Shown here: one piece after another, positions 24,490-36,264 of the stretch
Position numbering within the stretch: the stretch's first letter is position 1
How the letters are laid out: every line of letters begins with the position of its first letter
Source of the DNA: Sisyra terminalis
Lineage: Eukaryota; Arthropoda; Insecta; Neuroptera; Sisyridae
Direction of reading: 5' to 3'
Assembly: GCA_958496175.1 (NCBI GenBank)
Contig: OY292280.1
Location: 5,890,001 to 5,954,000, forward strand
DNA: 64,000 nt
Notes under the pieces: generated by a model
The model's database searches: none
Seen by the model: the letters and a program-made list of their open reading frames with translations, nothing else
What the model was told of the DNA's origin: nothing
Position numbers and translations under genes: made by a program

Positions 24490-25660
24490 TAATAAAAACT
24501 TAATTCCCTAGAAAAAATTATGAAGGGAAGGTTTGGTGAGTGGTAATTTTCCCTGTCAGGAACATTATAGATTAATTAGAATCATTAAACGATGGTTTTT
24601 GATATCGAATTTCCATGTGAAGGACTTGAAACAATGCTTTTCTATATCAGTAATTTCCATCATTTATCTATAGATAAATACCTTTATAATGTTCAACTAA
24701 TTGTTGCGGTAATCTATTAGGAAATTTATGAAGTGAATAATTGGACGGCACAAATGAAATTTCAATTCAATTTAATACCTCATTTATATGAATAAAACAG
24801 TGTATAGTACTGAAACTCTACATATAATGTTATTCCATCAGGAGTGGTATTGTTGAAAGGATAAGAGGAAAATGTCTCCTCGAATTTTCCAACGAAAAAC
24901 TAACATGTTGCGTTTGAAATGTTCCCAAGGGATTTGGCACTGCGAATTTGCTGGCTTCTATCCAAAGTATTAAGAGGCACAAAAACAAGAAAAAAGGGGA
25001 ATGCTGAGTCTTGATTCAATTTTGCATTTAAATCTCGAAAACAATTTTCCTTGTCACATTGGAAAATACAATTTTTCAATCGGCATGCATCAATGCGCAT
25101 GCGTGTGCCAATGCCAAGTTGTCATTTGTTTCTGCACTTGTTTTCTTTTCTACCAGTCCAACGAATAAAAGCTCCATTTATTATTTGAGGAAAATCTAAC
25201 ATCAACAATCGGAAAAGCCTATTCAAATTTCAACACCTGCTTTCAACGATAATCTACAACGGGGAATCAAGGAACATATTATTTATTTCTGTATTTTATT
25301 TATTTACACTCCATTTTAAACCTTCTTATTTATATAAACATATACTTACAGTAGACACTATACCTTATAAATACTGGAACTAATATTTACACAAGAATTA
25401 GAAAACACTAGGAGTAACATTAAGTCATAGATTTCCCAACAATTACATCGAAAAATATTCAAAAATTGTTTAATACAATCGTCTAACGTCAAATCGTCTA
25501 AATTTTCTCCGAAGGATAGATAAAACAGCGTTTTTTCATCTAAGAATAGTAATTTATCGGACAGATAAACTGTTATCTACTTAAATGCTTTTTTTTAAGA
25601 ATAAGGACTACCTATCTATGAATAAAAATATCATAAGCCATCAATTTAATCTCTTATTTT
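24490..25660. other. intergenic, no gene seen
   Basis: A 66-codon minus frame at 24900-25100 has no domain. The segment at 25490-25640 (TTTCTCCGAAGGATAGATAA) resembles 56280-56400, indicating an old dispersed repeat. Confidence 0.45.
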
Positions 25661-25667
25661 AAAAATA

Positions 25668-26973
25668 CAGTATAGTCTCACTAATCCGGCACTATTAAAC
25701 CGGAGGGTGCCGGATTATTGGAATGTTCGGATTACTGGATTATAGTGAAAAGTCATAGGTAATGAATAAAATAAGGCATTTCATAGAAGGAATAAATGTA
25801 TGCACAGTAGGGTGTCCGTTATTTCCCAAATTGATTTTTTTACAGCGATCGCCCATTGAATTTTTAGTTTAAGATATAAAAAAAATTATCCAATACAATT
25901 AAGCTCTTAATTTCTTGATTAAACCGTACCGGAATCATGTTACTTTTACCATTTAAATAACATGGGATTTTTTGACTTTTTACTTTTTTTATTTTTCTCA
26001 GAAACAAATGAATGAAAAGATTTAAGATTAAATTATTCTGACGTAAAATTTAACGCTCTACAAAAAAGGTCTCTTATGAATTTTCGGTTAAATCCCTCCA
26101 TTAAAAGTTATTCAACATTTAACTTAAATTAATTTGTTTTAATTGTATTTTGTAATTTATTCAACATTTAATTTGTTGACTACAAGCTCTAAAAAATTTC
26201 TCATAGATGGCGTCAGGTGAAATGGTAAAAATTCGAATTTTAATTGAACTTTTGACGCTAGTCTCATTAATTAGTATGAAATTCACTTCGTAGGTACAAT
26301 ATATTGATTAAAGTATGAAAATTCATCCTGGATAAATTGAATTTCACGACTATAGCGAATTCGGATCTTATGTCACCGGTTTTAATTGTCAAAAAATGAT
26401 TTTTTTGTTTAATTTTTAATTCAAGCCATAAAATTAACACAAATAATCACTGGCGCTCTAATGATAACAATTTTAATCTTTTCTTCCAATAATTTCATAG
26501 TTAAAAAAGTAAAAATGAGCAAAAAGTTGAAAATATTGCAAGATTTATATTAGACACAAGTTAAATGTTGAATAACTTTTAATGAAGTGATTTTATCGAA
26601 AATTCATAAGAGACCTTTTTTGTAGAGCGTTAAATTTTACGTCAGAATAATTTAACTTTAAATCTTTTCATTCATTTGTTTCTGAGAAAAAAAATTAAAA
26701 GTAAAAAGTCAAATAATGCCATGTTATTTAATGGTAAAAGTAACATGATTCCGGTACGGTTTAATCAAGAAATTAAGAGCTTAATTGTATTGGATAATTT
26801 TTTTTATATCTTAAACTAAAAATTCAGGGGGCGATCAATGAAAAAAATCAATTTGGGAAATAACGGGCATCCTAATGCACAGGTATAGAGGGGAAGAGGG
26901 AGGCGTGGGCGGGGGATACCGGATTATTGGACTTGCCGATCTATCGAAGTGCCGGAATAGTGAGATTATAATG
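25668..26973. mobile_element. pogo/Tigger-like MITE interrupted by a hAT
   Basis: Left end CAGTATAGTCTCACTAATCC, right end inverse with GTGCCGGAATAGTGAGATTA, flanked by TA at 25666-25667 and 26974-26975. Removing 25808-26882 leaves an element of about 230 bp like 10954-11174. Confidence 0.85.
25808..26874. mobile_element. non-autonomous hAT, 1067 bp, nested
   Basis: TAGGGTGTCCGTTATTTCCC at the left and GGGAAATAACGGGCATCCTA at the right. Perfect 8-bp duplication ATGCACAG at 25800-25807 and 26875-26882. The arms are long mirror images (TTAAACCGTACCGGAATCAT against its inverse). No transposase. Confidence 0.92.
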
Positions 26974-26975
26974 TA

Positions 26976-27720
26976 GTAACTTTCTGCGAAATATTCACAG
27001 GCTAACACTGACAAAACTGATAAATAACAAAAATTGGCATTTGAATGAAAACGAAATGACAGTTGAAACCAACGACAACTAACAGTTAAAAATTGAGACT
27101 AGGGTTACCAATTTTAAATTATAGAAAATCCGGAGAACGTATAACTAAATCCGGAGAGTTGTATTCAATAAAAAACAGTCTTAAAAATTTAGCAAGCTTT
27201 ACTGCTTCATTCTATATTCGAAATATAATAAATATATATTTTCTTGACTATAAAATCAATTGTTATCGCTTAATAACAGTGGAAAATTTTGTTTTTTTTT
27301 TACCATTGAAAAATGTGGAAAATCGTTTTTGTAAACTGGAGTCAAGAAAAAATTACATTTTTCTGGAGTTTCCGGTTTCAAATGGGGAAGTTGGTAACCC
27401 TAAAAAATCCGGAGATTATTTTTGTTAACTAGAGTCTGAAGAAAACATTATTTTTTCTGGAGTCTCCGGACAAAAACTGGAGAGTTGGTAACCTTAATTG
27501 AGACAATAATTATTATATTGGTATTACACTCCCATACAAGTGTTAACCTTCCTTGTCGCTATACATACATTTGCCTATTATATTGGCATTAAAACCAAAA
27601 TTTGTGGTTATAATTATATCATATTTTTGTTATCTCAAACTTTTCGGGCCATTTTGGACACTACTAAATGATGCTATGACAGTGGATTAAAACATTTTTT
27701 TAAATGTACCTTCTAATGCG
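26976..27720. repeat. dispersed repeat, second copy of the 11180-11880 family
   Basis: Shares with that copy GAAATATTCACAGGCTAACA, GAAAACGAAATGACAGTTGA and AAAACATTTTTTTAAAT at the same relative positions. Split by a hAT at 27100-27496. Confidence 0.6.
27100..27496. mobile_element. hAT MITE, 397 bp, perfect 8-bp duplication
   Basis: TAGGGTTACCAATTTTAA to GAGAGTTGGTAACCTTA. ATTGAGAC on both sides (27092-27099, 27497-27504). Internal copies of ATCCGGAGA occur near both ends. The 111-codon frame inside is not a gene. Confidence 0.9.
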
Positions 27721-27729
27721 CTTTCCTTA

Positions 27730-28970
27730 GTACACCGTCTTTTTTTCTTTTTTTTTTTGTAAAGCGCATGCGACTCGTGTACATAACCTATATGTGTCAA
27801 AATTAATGGTTGATTTAATTTCCGATTAAATTCCGTTAAAGTTTGTAGCTCATGTACGAGTGATTGATTATACAAATAAATGATGTATTTATTTCTATCC
27901 AATTAGTTTTGATAAAGTGTTGAAATATTTCGTCTTACGTAGATTTTTTATGATTGATAACAAGGACAACAAATGGGAACAATTCCAAGGTTCTTGCAGG
28001 AAACCGTTGATATTCGAAAAGTGTATTAGCTGCCGTTGAACGGACGTGGAACTTTCCTCTTGTTAATGGGATACGATTGTTGATGGAACAGGAAAAGAAA
28101 AACGGGAAAATCGAATTTTCCTCTGTTATAAAAAGTTCAATTTAAAAATGAATGTTTTTCCTGTCATTTTCGAAATGAAGGGAAGGAATTGAAAAGGAAA
28201 CACGATATGATGGATATTTGATCAAATATTTTATTTCTGTATTATATAAAATATTGTAATTAATGTTTTATATAGATGAAAAGAAAATTTATATTGCGTG
28301 ATGAACGAATCGCGCTACCTTAAAATAATACGAACCAATTTGGTGGAAATGTGGATATTTCATTTTAAATATTCATCGCATTTCTAGTAGATAAAATTAG
28401 AATCCTATTCGCTAATTTTATTTATATATAATTGGCTGATAAGTGCAGTTGCAGCACAGGTGCGCAAGTGCTATACCGTAGCGCAATATGTGTCGTTCCA
28501 ATTCGATTATATTCCAACGAGAAATGAAAATTCGAAAATGCCAAACGGTAACATCTACATTTCGGGCTTGACGAGTTATTTATAAAATTACTCCTTCAAT
28601 ATTACGCCCGAGTGAATCTAACCGAATTATTTGCTAACATTATCAACGTCATACTGCGACAGGTCCTACGGGAAAATACGGGAGAATAAAACGGAAAACA
28701 TGAAATCCATAAACATCGCAACATTTCTGTATTTAAAAAATATATATTTCTAACAATTATCAAACCTCCATAACTCCACCTTTAATTTTTTTCAACTAAA
28801 ACAATAATAAATTATACCTACTGGTGGCCGAGTGGTCAAAATGGCCGTTCCAAATCCATACAGACTTTAATAGATCAAAAGCGACAATAAACTATACTTT
28901 TAAAACAATAATTACCTAAACTTATGGTACCATTTAAATTGTTCAAATATATGTTAGTCTATGTAATTTA
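27730..28970. other. intergenic with a SINE-like copy
   Basis: No coding region supported. The tRNA-like segment is at 28818-28900; the remainder is AT-rich. Confidence 0.45.
28818..28900 (+). repeat. tRNA-derived SINE-like copy
   Basis: CTACTGGTGGCCGAGTGGTC then AAAATGGCC. The core TGGCCGAGTGG is the A box of class II (Ser/Leu) tRNAs. Related copies: 20463 (+), 33030-32905 (-), 43910-43800 (-) and 53715 (+). No intact tRNA cloverleaf follows, so it is not a functional tRNA gene. Confidence 0.6.
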
Positions 28971-28974
28971 ATTT

Positions 28975-30255
28975 ACACAAAGTAAACAACTGAATCATCA
29001 CAAATCAGTTACGGAGTGATCCAAACTACTTGATGACCACTGAGGAAGATTGCTTGGCAATCGAACTACGTATCTGGGCACGGCATGAGTACTAGGGTGA
29101 TTTTTTTTAACTTTTTTTGACTTTTTTTGGTCCCATCGTGAAATTTTGTTGGAAATGCCAAAACAAAAATCCCTGAAAGTTTGAGCCCTTAATATTAATT
29201 TTAAGTCCTCGACCAAGCCGTGTAAAGATTTCCCATTGAAAATACACGGAAACTCTGATTTTTTATTTTTAAATTTCTATATCTCAGCGGCATTTCATGG
29301 GATCGCTTTTACCGAAGATGGTTTTTTCTCAGAATTAAACGCTCTACAAAAGTGTCCATTGCGACAAAGTCGTAACTCACACCGGTGAGGTAGTACGGGC
29401 CACTGAACCTGATTTTTCCATAAATATCGCGTTTTTTTGCATTTATCTCGTAAATAACGAGAGCTACGGTAAAATTATAAATAAAAAACTTGTAGAGAAT
29501 TTGATTTCCTACAAAAAAGTTCCTGTAGACCAAATCGCGAAAATCAATATTAAACGAGATATTAAGCCTTGAATTTTATGGAAAAATCAGGTTCAGTGGC
29601 CCGTACTACCTCACCGGTGTGAGTTACGGCTTTGTCGAAATGGGCACTTTTGTAGAGCGTTTAATTCTGAGAAAAAAACATCTTCGGTAAAAGCGATCCC
29701 ATGAAATGTCGCTGAGATATAGAAATTTAAAAATAAAAAATCAGAGTTTCCGTGTATTTTCAATGGGAAATCTTTACACGGCTTGGTCGAGGACTTAAAA
29801 TTAATATTAAGGGCTCAAACTTTCAGGGATTTTTTTTTTTGGCATTTCCTACAAAATTTCACGATGGGACCAAAAAAAGTCAAAAAAAAATCACCCTAAT
29901 GAGTACCCACACGTTTTTTGTTGTCCTGAATTTTTTTTAATATATAGTCTAAAAAAATTGCTAACAGTAAATTAGTTCTAAAATCGAATGGGATTTATCA
30001 TGTAGCAGTAATGGAGAGATCGAATGTTACTTGATGGTCACTGAAGATGGTTGCTTGGTAATCGAAACACGTATCTGGGCAATACGTCACGAATATTTTT
30101 GTTTAAACTACTGTTCAAATTTAAGTTTATGGTATGATTTTTATATATTATTATATTAAATTATACTACATAAATTGGACCGCAATATATCTTATATATT
30201 GTATACACAGTATAACTGTTCAAAGTCAGCGAAAAAAATCTTATTTTGATAATTT
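28975..30255 (+). repeat. Penelope-like terminal repeats interrupted by a hAT
   Basis: The first hairpin starts at 29040 (CTGAGGA, GATTGC/GCAATC stem, GAA instead of GAAA) and is cut at 29092 by the hAT. A second, separate segment begins at 30020 with CTGAAGA (30041), stem GGTTGC/GTAATC, GAAA, ATACGTCACGAA, and ends GTCAGCGAAAAAAATCTTAT. Confidence 0.7.
29093..29898. mobile_element. complete hAT-type foldback, 806 bp, perfect duplication
   Basis: TAGGGTGATTTTTTTTAAC to AATCACCCTA. Target duplication ATGAGTAC at 29085-29092 and 29899-29906. Long arms mirror each other around about 29550. This copy proves the 8-bp duplication for the whole family. Confidence 0.93.
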
Positions 30256-30259
30256 TTTA

Positions 30260-33200
30260 TAAAACACAATTTATCTGTCAATCATCTATGATGTTACCTT
30301 AATAATTATAATGGATGTAACGACATATTTCGATCTTAATAATTTAACTCCAATTTAATTATTTAATCTTAAAATCGAATTGTGTATATAATTCAAGTTT
30401 TGGAGTTTACAATCTGATGGTTTATTATTGTTAAAGATATATTTTATATTTATACTTAGAGATAAAAAACTTCGAATATAATCGATATATCGTTCATAAC
30501 CTATCGATGTTCCAACATGATTCATCCGTTCTAGTAATCGATTATTTTTCTTCAATGATTCTTCTACCTCGTATACTATCAAAAGGGTTTTCTTTTGGCC
30601 TTGTCGTTAAGAAAACCCCAAAAGAAAAATTCAATTCTTAAGCATTTCTAGAACACTTAAATCACAGTTCCAAACATTCAGGGAATAATTTTCACACTAA
30701 AAATTTTTTTTAAAAATTATAATTATATAACATAAACAAATTGAGATTATGAACGTTTTAACAAATTATATACTTTTAAATGCAATTGGTGGAAGTTATA
30801 AGTAGTTATTAGTCAAAATTTCCATTTGTCACGCAACTGAAATTATTAAAAGCTAATTATTTCAAATTGAAGATTGAGAGTTTATTCTTTTTTTCAATTG
30901 ATTTTTTTAATACTCCTTTTTTTAAATCCTCCTTATTACTTATCACTCTAATAGTTCCCTAAAATTGAACTTTTTCGACTTTTAATAATTTCTTTATTTC
31001 TGCAATGTTTATTTGATTAGAAGAATACCAGAGGGAACCGTCAATTTATTTAATCAATTTAAAAAAAATACTGTTAATATTTCCCAATCAATTGTTTGAA
31101 TATGAGAGCCGAAGTCACCGAGTTGGAGCTTAGGAGCTGGAAGATTGAAAAGGAGCCGGAGCCAATACTTTTAGGAGCCATTAAAATGTATACATGTCTT
31201 ATAAAATTTATACGAATATATTCGAGTTTCTGCCGTTTTTATGTTGAAAACAATTGAGAGAATGCTTAAAATTTATTTGTTTGAGTCTCAAATATTTATC
31301 AATTTTCATTGTCCTACAATTCCACATTAATTACATGGATAGTAGTGGCTAAGGATTGAACATTAAATTCTAATGATAAATCACACGTTTATCTAAAGTA
31401 AAAAAAAATGTTTTCCTCCCTTAGTTTTACATAGGGGGAAATTTTTTTTAATTTTTTTATAAAATATTATATAGCCTATAGTGAATAATGAATTGTTTTG
31501 CATCTTAGTACCAAATTTCATTAAAATCGGTTGGTTCGTTCTTTAGTTAATAAAAGACAAACATACAGATAGATAAAAATGTTAAATTTGGAATAAGGGC
31601 ACCTTGAAATAAATATTTACCCCAAACTTGGTTGAAAAATTAATGACGTAGAATTTTATATACTAGTATAGTGCTAAAGGAGGAAAATTGGGATGTTCCA
31701 AGAAAAAAGGAAGAAGACAAATTGAAAAATAAAAATAGGGTACCCATCCCGGAAGAAAATTGTTTATAGTTTGAATAAAAGGCAGCTAGACATAAAAGAG
31801 GAAATACTAACGGTTTAATTTTTGCCATTTATCTACCGAAACCCTACGAAAAACTAGTCTATCATTTTCCAAGTTAATAAATGTGCTAGAAGAAAATTTC
31901 TTGGCAATTTTCCAACTGGAAAAATCACGGAATTTCCTCGAACCAAAAACGGTGATAAATGTCACTCTTCATTTGTCGTCAATTTCTCCAATTAGTACCA
32001 TTTTTTCCCGTAATGTCTTTTTAATTTATCAACGTGCTAATTAGTTTACCTAACCTCAAAAAAGTAATAATAATGAATGGGGTGGTGCGGATTACATGAG
32101 AAAAACCAACTTCCATTATTGCAATTAAAATATATCTACAAAGCAAACGTACATTTCCATTTATTGGCGCAAATCAATAATATTGAAACGAACTATAAAT
32201 TTCATTTGTCCCTCAATGCTTTTGTTTTATCAAACAATAAATTGAGTTTTATTTAAACACAATGATCCCTGGAATTATGTCCGGATGGAGCTTTTATTTA
32301 TTGTCAAAATATATTCCTTTTTCGGCCTCTACAAACTTTACACAACCTAATGAACACATTTCCCATTAACAAATAGAATTCCCTTTTTTTTTTAAATCAA
32401 CATCCCTTTAGTTACCCTTTGTATTCTTATTTAAACTCTTTTGTTATTGCCAATACTTTATGAAGAATTCAATAGGTTTTCGTCCCTTTTCAACCCTTAA
32501 ATTATATTCAGTGTTAACATAAGTCTCCACCTACTATTTATCTTTAATATTTCCTTCTCAAATTTTTAAAGCATAATTAACATCCGATCGAATAGCGATG
32601 AGGTCACTCTTGGTTAATCGATATTTACAAACTCAACAATTAATTTAAATTTATCTTATCTAGAAGAAATAGGGGAATAAATAATTCCTATATCCGCAAT
32701 TAACTAACTGACCCTCAAATTTTGTGATGAAACCTTGTGACACATATTTCGTTGATATTTCTCGAGAACCACCCAACGGATTTTGATAAAATTTAATTCT
32801 TTTTACTCATCATAACATCCTCAAACAATTGGACAAGAATATTCATTAAGAAAATTGAACAATTTTTTTTTAAATATTAATTACCGTCGCGCTATATTTA
32901 CTAAGATTGTTAACGACCCTAGGGTAAAAAAAATGTGTAAATCGAGAAATATCAACAATTTTCTCGACTCGAACTATATACCTACCAGTTTTGGAGCAGC
33001 CATCTTGACCACTCGGCCACCAGTAAGCATACAGTTATTAAATTAACGTATTTAATAAAAAATAATCAATTTTTCGGTCATTTTTTCAATCCTATCCCCA
33101 CTACCAGGAAAAGATCAATCAGGGTATTTAAAAAAATGTGATTATAGATTTTTTTTTATTTTTATTCAAATATAGAAAAATATCATGTATCATTCGACTT

Positions 33201-33280
33201 TTCTTGCATTATTTTAAATATTGCATTGAATAATCTCAAAAAATACCTTTCATTTAAATGTACTTAAACTATTGTGAGTT
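30260..33280. other. intergenic, no gene seen
   Basis: Contains a GGAGC-rich stretch at 31105-31185 (GAGCCGGAGCC) related to the satellite and to intron 9, a degraded retroelement tail at 31440-31580 (AAATCGGTTGGTTCGTTCTT), and a minus-strand SINE-like copy at 32905-33030. Short frames have no domains. Confidence 0.5.
32905..33030 (-). repeat. tRNA-derived SINE-like copy
   Basis: On the minus strand TACTGGTGGCCGAGTGGTC, then AAGATGGCTGCTCCAAAACT, then GGTAGG. The downstream part (CCTAGGGTCGTTAAC) is shared with the copy at 43800-43912. Confidence 0.6.
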
Positions 33281-33425
33281 GAAGTATAGAATAGACAAGT
33301 ATTAGAAATGGGTTGGTAGGAATGCATGGGGGAAATTTTGTTCAAGTTGGTACTTTTTTGCGTCTTATTTACTCGTCTGCAAAATAACGTTATTTTCGCT
33401 ACGATTTGGAATCTTTCATTTTTGA
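33240..33425 (+). repeat. dispersed 170-bp repeat, copy 1
   Basis: AAATGGGTTGGTAGGAAT, then TTTTGTTCAAGTTGGTACTT and TATTTACTCGTCTGCAAAAT, repeated in order at 42600-42775. Confidence 0.7.
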
Positions 33426-33439
33426 TATAGAAAGATTGG

Positions 33440-34188
33440 TATAAGCTTGGATCAGGAACGTCGAAATTTTCAGAACTGAAGAGAACTATTTCGAATGGTT
33501 TCGATATTATTCCTGTACGTATTGTTCACTCGAACGCAATTTGTACGTAAATTTTCACATATGCCAGAAATGAAAAAGCGACGGTTATTTTCAAATATGT
33601 ATTATCAAATATATATAACAGAACATAAAAATTAAACAGTTCAAAAATGCGACAATAAATATTACCTAAGTATATTTTTCATTTCGCAAAAGTATTGGAG
33701 TTTCCTTTCATTAATAATAATACATCACAGTTTTTCACAAGTGTTTTTCCCATAAAAAAGTAAACTTTATTTAGAAAATTTGGTTCAAGTCTAATATAGC
33801 ACACCCACAATCTGGCAACGTTGCATTTTCGAATTTGTTTATAATTTAATTGACGATTAAATCGGTTCATAATAAAAATTTTGCCACAAAAGAGAGAATT
33901 ATACTATATTAGAATTAAATCATCAAAAAAATCACGAATTCAATTAAAAACAAAGTCGAAAATGCAACGTTGCCAAATTGTGTGTGTGCTAAAATGGACT
34001 TGAGCCGAAAATTTAATTTTACATATTACAATATAAATACATATTTGAAAACAACCGTCGCTTCTTCATTTCTGGCATATGTCAAAGTTTACGTACAAAT
34101 TGCATTCGAGTGAACAATACGTATAGGAATAATTACGAAACAATTCTAAACAGTTCTCAAATTTCGACGTTCCTGATCCAAGCTTATA
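33440..34188. mobile_element. foldback with AAGCTTGGATCAGGAACGTC ends, 749 bp
   Basis: TATAAGCTTGGATCAGGAAC and its inverse GTTCCTGATCCAAGCTTATA. Subterminal arms mirrored. Carries a 225-bp MITE (about 33782-34016) at its centre. This copy shows the intact site GAAGAGAACTATTTCG that is interrupted by Tigger-like MITEs at 37605 and 38204. Confidence 0.82.
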
Positions 34189-34189
34189 C

Positions 34190-34560
34190 CTCAATTTCTA
34201 AGACAAGGATTGCATGGCAATCAAAATACGTATCTGGGCAAAAACCAAAAATACAATTTTATTATATATTAAAAAATAAGACAACAATAAATTTTAATTA
34301 CTATTGCACTACAAACGACTGTAGGACTACTACAAATCAGTTAAACTATAACTCAGTGTCTATCGTTAGACTTTTTTTCTCCTTTAACTCTTTTTTTTTC
34401 TCCAAATTTCGTCATTCAAACGTGACTAAACACGGAGCGCTTCAATACTACTAAGGATTGTTTGGCAATCGAAATACGTATCTGGGCAAACACCAAAAAT
34501 ACAATTAGTTGCACTTTTGATCAAATTATGTTTTTAATTTACTTCTGTAAGTTATATTAA
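34190..34560 (+). repeat. Penelope-like hairpin segments (type C)
   Basis: GATTGCATGGCAATCAAAAT at 34207 and GATTGTTTGGCAATCGAAAT at 34456, each followed by ACGTATCTGGGCAAA. Same layout as 14893-15240. Confidence 0.65.
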
Positions 34561-34564
34561 AAAA

Positions 34565-35390
34565 ATAAGACCACATCGCTTCTTCATTTCTGTCATATAT
34601 CAAAGTTTACGTAGAAATTGCATTCGAGTGAACAATACGTACAGGAATAATATCGAAACCATTCGAAATAGTTCTCTTCAGTTCTGAAAATTTCGACGTT
34701 CCTGATCCAAGCTTATCCCCATTTTTAATACTACTGAAAAGATTTGAGGTTAGTTTTTAAATAAAAACCATTGATTATTTGGCTCAAGTATCTTTAAGCA
34801 CCCTCAAATTTGGCAACGTGGCATTTTCGACTTTGTTTTTAATTGAATTCGCGATATTTTTGTTATTTCAATTTTAATATGGGATAATTCTTTTATTTGT
34901 AGTTAAATTTTTATTATGGACCGACTTAATCGTGAATTAAATTAAAAACAATGTCGAAAATGCAATATTGCCAGATTGTGGATGTGCTAAAGTACACATG
35001 AGCCGAAAAAACAACGTTGTCAGATTTAAGTGTGCTAAAATGGACTTGAGTTTATATTTTAAATATATATGAAAATAAATATCGCTTTTTCATTATGGAA
35101 AACTGTCAAAATTTGCGTAAAAATTACATTCGAGTAAATGGCAAGGTTAATAAAATACACAGGTGGCCTCATGCGCCCGTCACGTATCCAGAAGAAATTC
35201 GTATATATCTTCAGACTGATTCAAATTTCAAAATTCTTCGTATGACGTCATTTTTTTTTCTAATGGGGCAACCTGTGTAATTTATGAACCTTGAGTAAAT
35301 GGTACTTTTTGAAACAATTACCAAACTATTTCTAACAGTTCTTTTTAGTTCTCAAAATCCTACGTGCCTTAACCAAGCCTATAACGAATT
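34565..35390. mobile_element. rearranged foldback fragments with a MITE core
   Basis: 34585-34720 is a terminal arm (ending TTCCTGATCCAAGCTTAT). 34784-35050 is a diverged CGGCTCAAGT-type MITE. 35060-35390 is another arm, split by the 150-bp MITE at 35142. Order and orientation suggest several insertions and deletions. Confidence 0.55.
35142..35293 (+). mobile_element. 150-bp MITE with perfect 9-bp duplication
   Basis: CAAGGTTAATAAAATACACA to TTTATGAACCTTG. AGTAAATGG on both sides (35133-35141, 35294-35302). Confidence 0.9.
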
Positions 35391-35553
35391 CCTGATAAAT
35401 CTATTCTAAAGCGTCCGGAAGGAGGTATAACTTTCAAAATTTATTCAAGTCTCTTAAAGTTATTAAAGGTTTAAATGGTGCTTTTTTTCATAGGGCTTAT
35501 ATTACAAGTATATTGCTCCTTCTCACCAATATAGCCTTTGGATTCCCGTTTAA

Positions 35554-36257
35554 GGGTGGATCACCGTCAGAAAAAAAAAATCGATTTTTTTTTATAAATG
35601 TCTTCTAATGACATTCAAGAATAACGTGTTAAAAGGATTGGAATAGCTGACTAATGTATTTTCACTGATAAAAATTGAATAAATTGATAATAACATAAAA
35701 AAATATCTTAAAATAACTTTAAATGCGTTTTTCTCGAAATCAACTTTTTAAAACTGGGAGACAAGATTTCTCAGAAACTATCCGACGGATTGACTTGAAA
35801 CTGGAAAGTGTTATAGTTCAACACGTCTTCTTGGTACTGAACCTCTGAAATTGGCCAAACCTCCCCCCTCAAAGTGAGAGAGGAGGAAAGGTCCAAAAAA
35901 GGTCGTTTTTTTTAAACTTTTTTTTCAAAGTTGCGCCATTTTGTGAATTTTCAACTTTTTTCGGATTTTCGAGGTTCAGTACCAAGAAGACGCATTACTA
36001 AAACTTACATTCTTTGGAAAATCATGATCCAACTTCTGGTTTCCGAGAAAACTTGTCTTCCGTTTGCCTCCTCATTGTTGAGGACCCTTTTTCAAAGCGC
36101 TGTAAAAGGGGGAGGGGGGACATATCGGGGCAAATAAAAAAAAATAGTTCAAAACTCAAACTTTTACATGGCGAAGACCGTTTTTTAATATCTCAAAAAA
36201 AAATGGTAGCAGTTTTAAAAAAGTGATTTTTTTTTACGTTCTGACGGTGATCCACCC
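35554..36257. mobile_element. 704-bp inverted-repeat element flanked by TTAA
   Basis: GGGTGGATCACCGTCAGAA at the left and TTCTGACGGTGATCCACCC at the right, with TTAA at 35550-35553 and 36258-36261. TTAA is the piggyBac target, but the element starts GGG rather than the usual CCC, so the class is open. Internal mirror: CAGTACCAAGAAGACG near 35978 against CGTCTTCTTGGTACTG near 35824. Confidence 0.8.
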
Positions 36258-36264
36258 TTAAATC

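Noticed and set aside
27093..27428. 111-codon plus-strand open frame
   Set aside because: It lies almost wholly in a hAT MITE with perfect target duplication, and there is no domain or splice support.
28818..28900. functional tRNA-Ser or tRNA-Leu gene
   Set aside because: Only the A-box half resembles a tRNA. There is no paired acceptor stem, T arm or B box at the right distance.
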